Part shown: positions 45,083 through 54,302 of the stretch, piece after piece | How positions within the stretch are numbered: position 1 is the stretch's first letter | Layout: every line of letters begins with the position of its first letter | Assembly: GCA_937934745.1 (NCBI GenBank) | Contig: CALGZC010000007.1 | Coordinates: forward strand, 48,976-112,975 | Reading direction: 5' to 3' | Source of the DNA: an uncultured Blastocatellia bacterium | GTDB lineage: Bacteria > Acidobacteriota > Blastocatellia > Chloracidobacteriales > Chloracidobacteriaceae | DNA: 64,000 nucleotides | Notes under the pieces: model-generated | Told to the model about the DNA's origin: nothing | Databases searched by the model: none | What the model saw: the letters and a program-made list of their open reading frames with translations, nothing else | Made by a program: the position numbers and the translations under genes

Positions 45083-45874
45083 ATGGATGCCCTCTCACCA
45101 CCGTCACGACCGACCCCGTCTGCATCTTTGACGCCAGTCTATAAACGCGCCCTACTCAAATTGAGCGGTGAATTTCTGGAAGGCCAGCGGGGATTTGGCA
45201 TCGATCCGGCCACGGTCCAGGAGGTAGCCGAGCAAGTGCGTGATGTCCACCAACTGGGCATTGAATTGGCCCTGGTTGTCGGCGGTGGCAACATTGTCCG
45301 TGGCGCAGCGGCGAGCGCTGCCGGCATGGATCGAGCATCGGCTGACTACATGGGCATGCTGGCCACTGTTATCAACAGTTTGGCGCTCCAAAATGCACTC
45401 GAACAACTTGGGCTGGTAACGCGGGTCGTGTCCGCCATTGAAATGCGGCAGGTAGCTGAACCGTTTATCCCACGCCGTGCCGTCCGGCATCTGGAAAAGG
45501 GACGCATTGTCATTTTCGCCGGTGGAACAGGCAGTCCCTTCTTTACCACCGACAGCGCCGCCGCCCTGCGGGCCTGTGAGATCAAAGCCGATGTGCTGCT
45601 GAAAGCGACCAAAGTGGACGGGGTGTACACATCCGATCCAACCAAGGATGCCAGCGCACGGCGCTACAGCCACGTGACCTATCAGCAAGTCCTGGAACAA
45701 GGGCTCAACGTCATGGATGCGTCGGCAATTGCCCTGTGCAAGGATAACGGACTGCCGATTGTTGTCTTTGACCTCCTCACAAAAGGTAACATCTACCGGG
45801 TGGTGACCGGCGAGCTCATTGGGACACTGGTGAGCGCCAACCTCCCGCCGTCAGTTGTCGCCTGTGCATCATAG
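45083..45874 (+). CDS. pyrH: uridylate kinase
   Basis: 263 residues from the ATG at 45083; the track start runs through the tsf terminator and is wrong. The core starts near residue 18 ([15 protein letters not shown]), with [55 protein letters not shown] and [15 protein letters not shown]. Phosphorylates UMP for pyrimidine nucleotides. The first ~17 residues are a Pro/Ser-rich extension, so the start could be slightly different. Cotranscribed with frr. Confidence 0.95.
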   Translation: MDALSPPSRPTPSASLTPVYKRALLKLSGEFLEGQRGFGIDPATVQEVAEQVRDVHQLGIELALVVGGGNIVRGAAASAAGMDRASADYMGMLATVINSLALQNALEQLGLVTRVVSAIEMRQVAEPFIPRRAVRHLEKGRIVIFAGGTGSPFFTTDSAAALRACEIKADVLLKATKVDGVYTSDPTKDASARRYSHVTYQQVLEQGLNVMDASAIALCKDNGLPIVVFDLLTKGNIYRVVTGELIGTLVSANLPPSVVACAS

Positions 45875-45942
45875 GCTGGACAAGGTGTTCGGCGGGATAC
45901 CTCCTGAAAGCCAAATTTCGAAAGCGTTGACGAGGAATCTGC

Positions 45943-46503
45943 ATGACCATACAAGACATTCTGAAGGAAACTGTGGCTCGTATGGAAACAACTCTGGAAG
46001 ACGCACGCCGGCGATTCAGCGCGCTACGTACTGGGCGGGCATCCGTCAGCTTGTTAGACGGCATTCAGGTTGAGTCGTATGGCACACTCATGCCCCTGAA
46101 TCAACTGGCAACCATCAGCGCGCCGGAAGCTGCGCTCATCACAGTTCAACCCTGGGACACCTCGCTTTTGGGGGCGATTGAGCGGGCGATTCAGGCGTCC
46201 GACCTGGGGATTACCCCGTCCAATGACGGCAAGGTTGTGCGCCTGCCCATTCCACCGTTGACGGAAGAACGCCGGAAACAGTTGGCCCGCGCCGTTCGCG
46301 ATATAGCCGAAGAGCACCGGGCAGGCTTGCGCAACATCCGCCGTGACGCCAACGAGGAAATCAAAAAGCTGCTCAAGGAAAAGCTCATCTCGGAAGATGA
46401 GCAGAAAGTGGCGCTCGATCAGATTCAGAAGCATACCGACGCCTTCACGCAGAAGCTCAACGACTTGGCCAAAGCCAAGGAAGAAGAGTTGATGCGGGTG
46501 TAG
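45943..46503 (+). CDS. frr: ribosome recycling factor
   Basis: 186 residues, exact family size, with GAGGAA upstream. LRTGRASVSLLDGIQVESYG, PLNQLATISAPEAALITVQPWD and NIRRDANEEIKKLLKEK are diagnostic. Splits post-termination ribosomes with EF-G. Ends the translation cluster with an intrinsic terminator 14 bases after the stop. Confidence 0.97.
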   Translation: MTIQDILKETVARMETTLEDARRRFSALRTGRASVSLLDGIQVESYGTLMPLNQLATISAPEAALITVQPWDTSLLGAIERAIQASDLGITPSNDGKVVRLPIPPLTEERRKQLARAVRDIAEEHRAGLRNIRRDANEEIKKLLKEKLISEDEQKVALDQIQKHTDAFTQKLNDLAKAKEEELMRV

Positions 46504-46516
46504 CCCGCCTCTGAAA

Positions 46517-46545
46517 CGCTGACCACCCTCTAGTCGGCGTTTTTT
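46517..46545 (+). terminator. intrinsic terminator after frr
   Basis: CGCTGAC at 46517 pairs with GTCGGCG ending at 46539 (seven pairs, one G-T), loop of nine bases, followed by TTTTTT. Confidence 0.88.
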
Positions 46546-46685
46546 GCTCATTATATCTTGAAAATGAATGTCAAATTGAAGTACAGATAGGGTAAGCGTT
46601 CCCTTACGCGCAGCCGGGACGGACGCCGGCGCATGAGCCGGCGCCCGCAGGCAACACATTCGACTTTTTTGAGAGGAATGCGCCC

Positions 46686-49160
46686 ATGCGGAGCAAACCA
46701 TACGACTTTCGACCGTCACCCTGGGCGTCAGCGCTGGCTTGGCCGGCCCTGTGGTGCGCCCTTCTCCTGGGCGAGATGACGACGCCCGTTACCGCGCAGA
46801 CCGCCCCTTCCGCGTCATCGCCTGCCGCGCGCGGGCGCGTCGTTACCGTGACGGACGCGCCAATTGCCGGCGCGACGGTGCGCTTGCGCGGCATCACCGG
46901 CGGCGTTGTCCAAACGACTCAAACCGACGCCGACGGCATGTTTCAGTTCGAGCCGCTAACGCCCGGCGACTACGAGGTGACGGTGACGGCCGACCAGTAC
47001 CAAGCCGCGACGAAAGTCATCCGGGTCAGCGGCGGCGAGATGGCGACGGTGACCATCAGGCTTGATATTTCGCCGCTGGCGGAGAACATCGTCGTCGGCA
47101 TCAACAGCATCATCGGCGCGAGCGAGTCGCTGACGCGCATCCCCGGCACGGTGGATATTCTCGATGAGCGGACGCTGCAACTGAGCCGCGTTTTCAACGT
47201 CAATGAGGCGCTGCGCAAGCTGCCCGGCATTCACGCCCGCGACGAGGAGGGCTTCGGGCTGCGGCCCAACATCGGCATTCGCGGCCTCAATCCAACGCGC
47301 TCGACAAAGGTTCTGCTGCTCGAGGATGGGCTGCCGCTGGCCTTTGCGCCCTACGGCGATAACGCGTCCTACTATCACCCGCCCATCGAGCGGTTTGAGA
47401 CCATCGAGGTCATTAAGGGATCGGGGCAGATTCTCTACGGGCCGGTCACGATTGGGGGCGTGATCAACTACATCACGCCCAATCCGCCCGACGCGCCTGG
47501 CGGCGCGCTGCTGCTGGTCGGCGGCAACCGCGATTATTTCAACGGATTTGTCACCTACGGCTGGAAGTGGGGCAACACCGGCTTTTTGGTTGATTTCATG
47601 CGCAAGCAGGGCGAGGGCGCGCGCGACAATGTCCGCAGCGGCTTGTACGATTTCAACTTCAAGTCAGTCTCCACCTTCGGCGCGCGGCATGCGCTGACCC
47701 TCAGGGCCAGCTACTACGACGAGGACTCGCGGGTGACCTACTCGGGACTGCGGCTCGACGAATTCGCCGCCAACCCGCGCCAGAATCCGTTTCGCAACGA
47801 CGCGACCGATTTCCGGCGCTTCGGCGCGACGGCGGTTCACAGTTTCGTGGTCAACCCGCATCTCCTGCTGACGACAAGCCTGTACGGCTCGACTTTTGAC
47901 CGCGACTGGTGGCGGCAGTCGAGCAACTCCGCGCAGCGCCCGAACCGCATCGGCGTTGGCGGCTGCCGGGGGATGATCGACCTGTTCACCGCCTGCGGCA
48001 ACGAGGGGCGGCTGCGCAATTACTACACGTTTGGCGTCACGCCCCAGGCGCGGGCGAGCTTCGGTTTCGGCCGGGTTCAAAACGAGCTTGATTTCGGCTT
48101 CCGCTACCACCGGGAGAATCAGGAACGGCGGCAGGTCAATGGCTCGACGCCCACGGCGCGAACAGGCGCGGTCGTCGAAAACAACTTCCGCGGCAGCGAC
48201 GCTTTTTCCGGCTACCTCCAGCATCGCTTCATTATTGGGCATCTGACCGTCACGCCGGGCGTTCGCGTCGAGCGCATCTCGTTTGTCCGCGCCAACCGGC
48301 TGGCCAACGGTGGCGCCGGGGCGCGCGGCGAGACGGCGCTGACCCAGGTGGTGCCGGGCATCGGGGCCGCGTATAACATCAAGCAGCGCGTCACGGTCTT
48401 TGCCGGCGTACACCGGGGCTTTGCGCCGCCGCGCGTGGAAGACATCATTTCCAATGTCGGCGGCGTGGTTGACCTTGACCCAGAACTCAGTTGGAACACG
48501 GAAGTTGGCTTTCGCAGCGTTCCGGCGCGGGGCGCGCGCTTGGATGTTTCCTACTTCCGCATGAACTTCTCCAATCAGATCGTGCCGGCCAGTCTGGCGG
48601 GCGGCGGCGGCGCGACGCTCACCAACGGCGGCAAGACCCTCCACCAGGGCGTGGAGGTCGCTGGGCGGGTGGACAGCGGGCTTATTTTCAAGTCGGCGCA
48701 CAACGTCTTCGCGCGCGTCAACTATACCTTCGTGGGCGACGCCCGCTTTGAAGGGCGGCGTTTCAGCAACGTGTCCGGGTTTGGCAACGTTTTGGTGACG
48801 GGTAATCGAATCCCTTATACGCCGAAACACATGTTCACGGGGGCGTTCGGATACTCGCACGCGCGGGGCTTTGACGTGCAGATGGAAGCGGTTCATGTCG
48901 GCGAGCAGTTTGGGGACGACCTCAACCTGCGGCCGACATCGCCGGTCAACCCGGCGGTCTTCGCCAACGGACAGCTTGGCTTGCTGCCGTCCTACACGAT
49001 CTGGAACGCGACGGCCAACTACCGCGTCGAGCAGTGGCGGACAACTTTCTTCATCACGGCGAAGAATCTCGCTGACCGGCTCTACATTGCGGACCGGGTG
49101 CGCGGCATACTGCCCGGGCCGCCGCGCCTGGTGCAGGTGGGGTTCCGGTTGAATCTCTAG
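46686..49160 (+). CDS. TonB-dependent outer-membrane receptor (FecA-like) with N-terminal CarboxypepD_reg domain
   Basis: 824 residues. Signal peptide with cleavage probably near TAQTAP (~residue 38). Residues ~50-125 are a carboxypeptidase-regulatory-like Ig fold (APIAGATVRLRG...TDADGMFQFEPLTPGDYEVTV). The plug (~130-270) has RIPGTVDILDE, ALRKLPGIHARDEEG, NIGIRGLNPTRS and VIKGSGQILYGPVTIGGVINYITP, close to FecA. A ~22-strand barrel follows, ending in VQVGFRLNL with the C-terminal aromatic-free beta signal. It probably imports a ferric chelate or another scarce nutrient. Two cysteines in a barrel loop (GGCRGM...FTACGN) may form a disulfide. No exbBD/tonB nearby. Confidence 0.9.
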   Translation: MRSKPYDFRPSPWASALAWPALWCALLLGEMTTPVTAQTAPSASSPAARGRVVTVTDAPIAGATVRLRGITGGVVQTTQTDADGMFQFEPLTPGDYEVTVTADQYQAATKVIRVSGGEMATVTIRLDISPLAENIVVGINSIIGASESLTRIPGTVDILDERTLQLSRVFNVNEALRKLPGIHARDEEGFGLRPNIGIRGLNPTRSTKVLLLEDGLPLAFAPYGDNASYYHPPIERFETIEVIKGSGQILYGPVTIGGVINYITPNPPDAPGGALLLVGGNRDYFNGFVTYGWKWGNTGFLVDFMRKQGEGARDNVRSGLYDFNFKSVSTFGARHALTLRASYYDEDSRVTYSGLRLDEFAANPRQNPFRNDATDFRRFGATAVHSFVVNPHLLLTTSLYGSTFDRDWWRQSSNSAQRPNRIGVGGCRGMIDLFTACGNEGRLRNYYTFGVTPQARASFGFGRVQNELDFGFRYHRENQERRQVNGSTPTARTGAVVENNFRGSDAFSGYLQHRFIIGHLTVTPGVRVERISFVRANRLANGGAGARGETALTQVVPGIGAAYNIKQRVTVFAGVHRGFAPPRVEDIISNVGGVVDLDPELSWNTEVGFRSVPARGARLDVSYFRMNFSNQIVPASLAGGGGATLTNGGKTLHQGVEVAGRVDSGLIFKSAHNVFARVNYTFVGDARFEGRRFSNVSGFGNVLVTGNRIPYTPKHMFTGAFGYSHARGFDVQMEAVHVGEQFGDDLNLRPTSPVNPAVFANGQLGLLPSYTIWNATANYRVEQWRTTFFITAKNLADRLYIADRVRGILPGPPRLVQVGFRLNL

Positions 49161-49329
49161 GTCGCCGTCCTCGGGCACTTGGGGTTGCGCCGCCCCATAA
49201 CACGCCAGCTACCGCGCAGCCTGTGGTCGGTCAGCACGTGTAGAGGTAGCTCTCCGACCCACAGACATCCCCACCTGCGAGGCGCCGGCGCCGCCATCCA
49301 TGGTTGTCAGGTTTCCGGCGTGCGTCCGA

Positions 49330-50556
49330 CTATGAAGTGACCAGCCAGATCAACGCCGTACGTCCCAACCGCATAACCGGGGCCGGCAACAATGTACCCC
49401 GACTCGGCGGACGTTGAATGCGCGTATTGATCATCGGGCGAAAAATCCGGCGGCGCAGGCGGACGCCGTCGAGTGTTTCCGAAACGCCGTGGGCACTGCC
49501 GCCGGCACAACCGGATTCCGGGACGCTCAAGAAACGGATGTAAAACGGTCCTGAATCCACCATATGCTGCTGGCGAATCGTCCAAGTTTCGCCGCTGGCC
49601 GGGAGCGTGATGCGCAAACGGTGTGGGTACTTCAATCCCAACCAGTTGCGGCGCTCCCCTTCAAAGGCGACTTCGACGGCGTTTGTCACCAACTGCGGTT
49701 GTGCGCCGTCAAATATAGCCCCGAACGAAAACGCGCCCGGCTGACCGGGAAACGGTTCATTGCGGTAGTAAATCAGCATGCGATCGCCCTGCCAGCACCG
49801 TCCCCAGTGCCAGCGGTTGATGGCACGCATCATGGGCATTGAGTCATAGTTGTGGTCGTGGTAGCCGCGTCCAGTAAATGTCACACGTCGCTCGCAGCGG
49901 CCATTCGCACCGGTAATTTCAAGCGCACCGTTGACCGCACAGACCGGCGCGACCAAGTTCCACGTATGTGTTCCGACCGCCGCCTCCAGCTTCCCAAGAC
50001 CAGACGCCGCGAACGCGGGAGAAAACCAATGCTCGTTCAGGTTGCGGAAGGTGAAGTGGCCGTTCAGACGCCGTCCAATTGCCACCGGAATCACGGTCGT
50101 GATCTCGGTCAGCTCGACATCAACCACGAGATGGTAGGTTGCTGTTGCCGGGTCATAGGTGAAGGCGTTGTGCCCCGTACTCACTGCCGGCCGGTTGGTT
50201 GAAGCCGTGAAATCGTCGTACTCGACCAGGGCGTAGGCAATCGGATGCCCCCGATGGTAGAGGGCAAATGAAAATGCCGCATAGTCACAGGGATTAGGGG
50301 GTGCGGCGCGACCGCGTTCGTAAGCTTCTAAATGCGCATTGTAGTCAGCAGAAAACGGCATGCCGCAGAACCAGATGGCAACCAATCCATACTCGTGGTC
50401 TTCAGATAGGGCATCAAAGTACCACCACTCATACGCGCCCGGTTGGAGCAGGGCATGCCATGCATCTTCGGCGCAGCTGGCAATCATTCGCATAGATTTC
50501 ATCGGTGCGCCGGACCAACCGCGAAACATCGTGCCGGCAGCACGCTGACAACCCAT
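49330..50556 (-). CDS. crtC: carotenoid 1,2-hydratase (CrtC family)
   Basis: Up to 408 residues; internal ATGs at 50529, 50502 and 50490 are also possible. CrtC/AttH-like fold: YEWWYFDALSEDHEYGLVAIWF near the N-terminus, TFTGRGYHDHNYDSMPM in the middle (the GYxDHNxG-like core), WHWGRCWQGDRMLIYYRNE, and LEITGANGRCERRV. It adds water at C-1 of acyclic carotenoid ends. In phototrophic Acidobacteriota such a hydroxyl occurs in deoxyflexixanthin-type carotenoids, which fits. No other crt gene is adjacent. Convergent with the TonB receptor. Confidence 0.85.
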   Translation of the reverse strand: MGCQRAAGTMFRGWSGAPMKSMRMIASCAEDAWHALLQPGAYEWWYFDALSEDHEYGLVAIWFCGMPFSADYNAHLEAYERGRAAPPNPCDYAAFSFALYHRGHPIAYALVEYDDFTASTNRPAVSTGHNAFTYDPATATYHLVVDVELTEITTVIPVAIGRRLNGHFTFRNLNEHWFSPAFAASGLGKLEAAVGTHTWNLVAPVCAVNGALEITGANGRCERRVTFTGRGYHDHNYDSMPMMRAINRWHWGRCWQGDRMLIYYRNEPFPGQPGAFSFGAIFDGAQPQLVTNAVEVAFEGERRNWLGLKYPHRLRITLPASGETWTIRQQHMVDSGPFYIRFLSVPESGCAGGSAHGVSETLDGVRLRRRIFRPMINTRIQRPPSRGTLLPAPVMRLGRTALIWLVTS

Positions 50557-50721
50557 CGGTTTCCGGTGCGGCGTTCAGGGTCCTGCGGCAAAGTGGGGGA
50601 GGCTTTACCGCTGATTCGGTGATCGGTGTTCAAGCTTGTTTGTAGCAATGGCGCGGTACAACGGCCACAGGGCCGGTTGCACCCACGCCGAGTTGTCACA
50701 GCGATGGTCCGCAGAGGAAGG

Positions 50722-50991
50722 CTAAATACTAATAATGCCGTCCTCGTGGTGGTGGGGGATGGAGGTTTCGCGCGGCGGCAGTACCTCAAACGGCACCAAC
50801 CCTTTGCTCACTTCTTCAAGGGCAATCCGGGTCGGCTTGTGGGCCGACGAACGAATACGCGGCTCACGCCCCTTCTGAAGTTGCTTGCTGCGGGCCGCCG
50901 CCACCAGAATCAGCCGGTACTTGCTGTCCGGGACGGTGCGAATTTGAGGTTTACCCGTTTCAGGTGTTGTCGTTCCAGCATTCGTCATCAC
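50722..50991 (-). CDS. rpoZ: RNA polymerase omega subunit
   Basis: 89 residues. The start is GTG at 50991 (AAGGAGG nine bases upstream) or the next codon, ATG. The core DSKYRLILVAAARSKQLQKGREP followed by PTRIALEEVSKGLVPFEVL is the omega signature. Stabilises beta-prime in RNA polymerase. It lies 20 bases after gmk, in the conserved yicC-gmk-rpoZ order. Confidence 0.88.
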   Translation of the reverse strand: MMTNAGTTTPETGKPQIRTVPDSKYRLILVAAARSKQLQKGREPRIRSSAHKPTRIALEEVSKGLVPFEVLPPRETSIPHHHEDGIISI

Positions 50992-51011
50992 GTCCTATTC
51001 CCTCCTTCCAA

Positions 51012-51665
51012 TCACAGAATCATCGCTTCGGAACGGAACGTCTCCACAATGGCATCTAATTTTTTTTCCGACAGACGCCACCGCTCGCGTTCCGCTCTGA
51101 TGATACAGACTAACGCGCGCAGGGCGCGTTCGAGGTCGTCGTTGATGACGACATAGTGAAATTCTCGAAAGCGCCGTACTTCCTGCCCGGCGTTGCGTAA
51201 GCGCTGGGCAATGACCCCCGGATCGTCACTGCCCCGGGCACACAGCCGCTGGCGCAACACTTCATAGTTTGGAGGCATAAGAAAGATGCGCGTAGCTTCG
51301 GGCATAATGTTGGCCAGGCTCTCGGCTCCCTGCACATCAATGTCAAGAATTAAGTCCTGACCGCGTTCGAGCGTTGCTTCCACAAACTTGCGATGCGTGC
51401 CGTAGAAGTGACCGTGCACCAGCGCCGACTCCAGAAATTCCCCGTGTTCACGCATGCGCTCAAAATCATCTGGGGAAACAAAGTAATAATGCTCACCATG
51501 ACGCTCACCCGGGCGCGGTGGACGGGTCGTGTACGAAATCGAGTAGTGCAGGTTGTCCACTTCAGACAGCAGTCGGTTCAGCAACGTAGACTTCCCACCT
51601 CCCGAAGGTGCAGAGACCACAACCAGCATACCGCGACGTGCAGGCATCAGGTGGTTATTCGACAT
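51012..51665 (-). CDS. gmk: guanylate kinase
   Basis: 217 residues. P-loop VVVSAPSGGGKSTL, then YSISYTTRPPRPGERHGEHYYFVS, ILDIDVQGAESL and IFLMPPNYEVLRQRL. Phosphorylates GMP. Starts 11 bases inside the end of yicC and precedes rpoZ; the three are a common operon. Confidence 0.96.
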   Translation of the reverse strand: MSNNHLMPARRGMLVVVSAPSGGGKSTLLNRLLSEVDNLHYSISYTTRPPRPGERHGEHYYFVSPDDFERMREHGEFLESALVHGHFYGTHRKFVEATLERGQDLILDIDVQGAESLANIMPEATRIFLMPPNYEVLRQRLCARGSDDPGVIAQRLRNAGQEVRRFREFHYVVINDDLERALRALVCIIRAERERWRLSEKKLDAIVETFRSEAMIL

Positions 51666-52536
51666 TCTGAACCTGCTCCTTCATTTTCTCGACTTCAACC
51701 TTAATGACGAGCGCCGTCTGGTGAATGACGGTGTCGCCGGCTTTAGCCAGCATCGTATTCACCTCGCGGTTCATTTCCTGTAAAAGAAAATCCATTTGCT
51801 TACCAACACCGGACGCTTCAGTTGTCAGCAACTCACGCATTTGCGCCACATGGCTGCGCAAGCGAACAATTTCTTCGGTAATGTCACAGCGTTCGGCCGC
51901 ATAAGCCGCTTCCTGCGCCAGACGTGCTTCGTCAAGGTTTCCCAAGTCGCGCAGTAGTGCCTGGATGCGTCGTTCGAGCCGCGCCCGCTGGGTATCAAAC
52001 ACGGTTGCGGCCGCCGTCTCAATGACCGGCAGGTGTTGGGCAACAGTGTCCAGCCGAGCAGCAATGTCACGGGCCAGCGTCATGCCTTCGGCGCAACGCA
52101 TCGCATCGAGTGCGTCGAGCGCCTGGGCCGTAGCCGACTGTAACCCCTCGGTCAAACGTGCCATCAAGTCTTCATCCATCCCTACAGCAGGCTGAATGGC
52201 GCCGGGCAGGCGCGCAATCAGGCTGAGGTCGAAATCACCGGCAACACCTGTTGCGGCCTGCGCCTCCCGCAGCGCGGCGACATAGCCTTGGACAAGCGGC
52301 AGGTTGACCTGGAAACCAACCGGACGGCGCTGCACGAGGTTAACCGTCGCTTCGACTCGCCCACGTTGCACCCGCGCCTGCACGAGCTTCCGAAACGAAA
52401 TCTCCAGCGCCGTCAATTCAGACGGCAAGCGAACCTGAAGGTCCAGAAAGCGGTTGTTGACCGTTCGCAGCTCGACCGTCAGCGTCCATTCATCGGTGAC
52501 GAAGGCAGCGCGGCCAAAGCCGGTCATGCTTTTCAT
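51655..52536 (-). CDS. yicC: YicC-family endoribonuclease
   Basis: 293 residues from the ATG at 52536, with GGAGGAG about 11 bases upstream; the GTG start in the track lies almost on that site. N-terminal MKSMTGFGRA, ELRTVNNRFLDLQVRLP, and C-terminal DFLLQEMNREVNTMLAKAGD are the family hallmarks. YicC (YicC-like RNase) cleaves structured RNA and affects RyhB-type turnover in Escherichia coli. Overlaps gmk. Confidence 0.94.
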   Translation of the reverse strand: MKSMTGFGRAAFVTDEWTLTVELRTVNNRFLDLQVRLPSELTALEISFRKLVQARVQRGRVEATVNLVQRRPVGFQVNLPLVQGYVAALREAQAATGVAGDFDLSLIARLPGAIQPAVGMDEDLMARLTEGLQSATAQALDALDAMRCAEGMTLARDIAARLDTVAQHLPVIETAAATVFDTQRARLERRIQALLRDLGNLDEARLAQEAAYAAERCDITEEIVRLRSHVAQMRELLTTEASGVGKQMDFLLQEMNREVNTMLAKAGDTVIHQTALVIKVEVEKMKEQVQNVE

Positions 52537-52629
52537 TGGCGGCAGCACTCCTCCAGGCCGCGGTCTGTTATTGCCGGTAAGGCAAGGTGTCCACTATACC
52601 AAAAATCCGATCAGATGCAGCCTCCCCTT

Positions 52630-53997
52630 CTAGCTGGCATCCGGTGCGCCGGACGATAGCTGCGCTACAAGAGATGGCAAGTGGTGTTGCAGCCGGGCCT
52701 CGTCCAGGGTCTGCACCTGTTGTCCGTCATAGATGACACGCCCCTGGACTACGGTGAGCACCACGTCGCGCCCGGTCGCTGCCGTCACGACTGCTGTCAC
52801 CGGATCATACACTGGCTCAAGATGAGGGCCGGCAAGTGAAATGCCGGTCAAGTCGGCCTCTTTGCCGACTTCTAGAGTGCCAATGCGGTCATCCAAACCG
52901 AGGGCGCAGGCGCCGTCCAGGGTCATCCACCGTAGGACGGCATCGGCGGACAACCACTGCCCATCCGCTTGAACGGCCCGTCCGAGCAACTGCGCAAAGC
53001 GCGCTTCATCAAGGATGTCACAGACGTTGTTAGAAGCAACACTGTCCGTTCCCAAGCCGACCCGCACCCCGCGCCGCCGCATCCGGCCGACCGGCGCTAC
53101 ACCGTGGCCGAACTTGGCGTTGGATTTCGGACAGTGTGCCACACTGGTCCCATGAAAGGTCAGCAACCCGATGTCCTCTTCAGTTGCCCGAACGGCATGA
53201 ATGAGCAACGGTTTGACCCGCAGCACGTTCAGGTCGCTCAAATAGCGAATGGGAGAAGTGCGGGGTGGCGTCCAGACGATGCCCCGTGCGCGCAAAAACT
53301 CGGCGAAGGGACCTTGCCCAGTGCGCATGAAATCATCCTCTGCCTGTGATTCGGCGCAGTGGATGGCTACGGCTAACCCTTCCCGCTCGGCATACTCAAT
53401 CACCAACCGAAACAACAACGCCGAAACGGAATAGACGGCGTGCGGCGAGACACCAAGGCGCACCAGCTCGGTTTCCTCGCTCCGCTGCGCCTCAATCCGG
53501 CGCTTGAGGCTGGCCAGGCTCTTTTTAGCCTGCATGGGGTCGGGGCCGAAAACCTCCTGATAGGCAATGCCGCGCAAGCCACCCCGGCGCAGGGCTCGAA
53601 ATCCGGCGCCGGAAGCTCCGACATCGGCCATTGTGGTTATGCCGGCCCGTGCCGCCTCGACCACACCCCACTGCGCCGCTATGTCCAGGTCCTGCGCACT
53701 CATCTGCTCGCCGCGCAGGCGGGTTAGGGTCTGTATCCAATCAAAGAAGGACAGATTTTCCAGGCGGCCGCGTAAGGCAGTCAGTTCTAAGTGCGTGTGG
53801 ACATTGACAAAACCAGGACAGATTGCCGCCTGCCCTAGGTCCGTGATCTCTGGAGTTCCCAAACGCGCAAGCCGCGCCCGCACCTCTAACTCCGGTCCAA
53901 CGGCAAGGATGCGACCGTCCTGGACTGCCACCGCACCGTCCCGAATCGGCGGTGTTGCCACCGGCAAAATCCACTGCGCTGTGTAAAGTCTTGTCAT
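52630..53997 (-). CDS. amidohydrolase (possible aminodeoxyfutalosine or MTA/SAH deaminase)
   Basis: 455 residues. Metal-dependent amidohydrolase: VNVHTHLELTALRGRLE, SPHAVYSVSA, AIHCAES, HAVRATEEDI and GLGTDSVASNN carry the metal and catalytic His/Asp residues; the C-terminal GKEADLTGISL closes the composite domain. The HTHLELT plus FFDWIQ segment resembles aminodeoxyfutalosine deaminases of the futalosine menaquinone route, but SAH/MTA deaminases and chlorohydrolases are close. No mqn gene is near, so the substrate is open. About 90 bases upstream of yicC on the same strand. Confidence 0.75.
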   Translation of the reverse strand: MTRLYTAQWILPVATPPIRDGAVAVQDGRILAVGPELEVRARLARLGTPEITDLGQAAICPGFVNVHTHLELTALRGRLENLSFFDWIQTLTRLRGEQMSAQDLDIAAQWGVVEAARAGITTMADVGASGAGFRALRRGGLRGIAYQEVFGPDPMQAKKSLASLKRRIEAQRSEETELVRLGVSPHAVYSVSALLFRLVIEYAEREGLAVAIHCAESQAEDDFMRTGQGPFAEFLRARGIVWTPPRTSPIRYLSDLNVLRVKPLLIHAVRATEEDIGLLTFHGTSVAHCPKSNAKFGHGVAPVGRMRRRGVRVGLGTDSVASNNVCDILDEARFAQLLGRAVQADGQWLSADAVLRWMTLDGACALGLDDRIGTLEVGKEADLTGISLAGPHLEPVYDPVTAVVTAATGRDVVLTVVQGRVIYDGQQVQTLDEARLQHHLPSLVAQLSSGAPDAS

Positions 53998-54302
53998 GTT
54001 AACCTACGATGCCGACCATTGCCGAACGCAAAGTATGCCGCCATACACAACCCCTTGTCTAAGCCGCCTTACAATCGCGCTTGAATACTAAGCTCCCACC
54101 GGTGATTGGCATCGAAGCCGCGACCTGAGGCAAACCTAGACGTGAGGCAAACCCGGATATGAAGCAAACCTGTTTTTTGCCCAGCCTGTTTATTTTCCTG
54201 AAACCTGCCTGCCGGCTCTAACGTACACGCCGGCATCGGACACCACGTCTGCTGTGTGCCGGATTTGGCGACTTCACCTAAAGCCTCTGGGGCTTCCAAA
54301 CT
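53998..54302. other. 305-base divergent spacer
   Basis: Between the amidohydrolase (minus) and the efflux adaptor (plus). Holds a 17-base-period triple repeat at 54126-54170 and a T/C-rich region after it. A 237-residue minus-strand ORF crossing into the adaptor gene is judged a shadow. Promoters for both flanking genes are expected here. Confidence 0.5.
54126..54170. repeat. triple repeat of TGAGGCAAACC with 17-bp period
   Basis: TGAGGCAAACC at 54126, TGAGGCAAACC at 54143 and TGAAGCAAACC at 54160. The fixed spacing of 17 and conserved core differ from the exact tandem duplications elsewhere and would suit binding sites on nearly the same helix face. Confidence 0.75.

Noticed and set aside
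46054-46719. 221-residue minus-strand ORF over frr
   Set aside because: Antisense to ribosome recycling factor and its terminator; shadow ORF.
47664-49178. 504-residue minus-strand ORF opposite the TonB receptor
   Set aside because: Composition is rich in Arg, Val and Ala with no family pattern; it is a shadow produced by GC-rich codons of a well-supported receptor gene.
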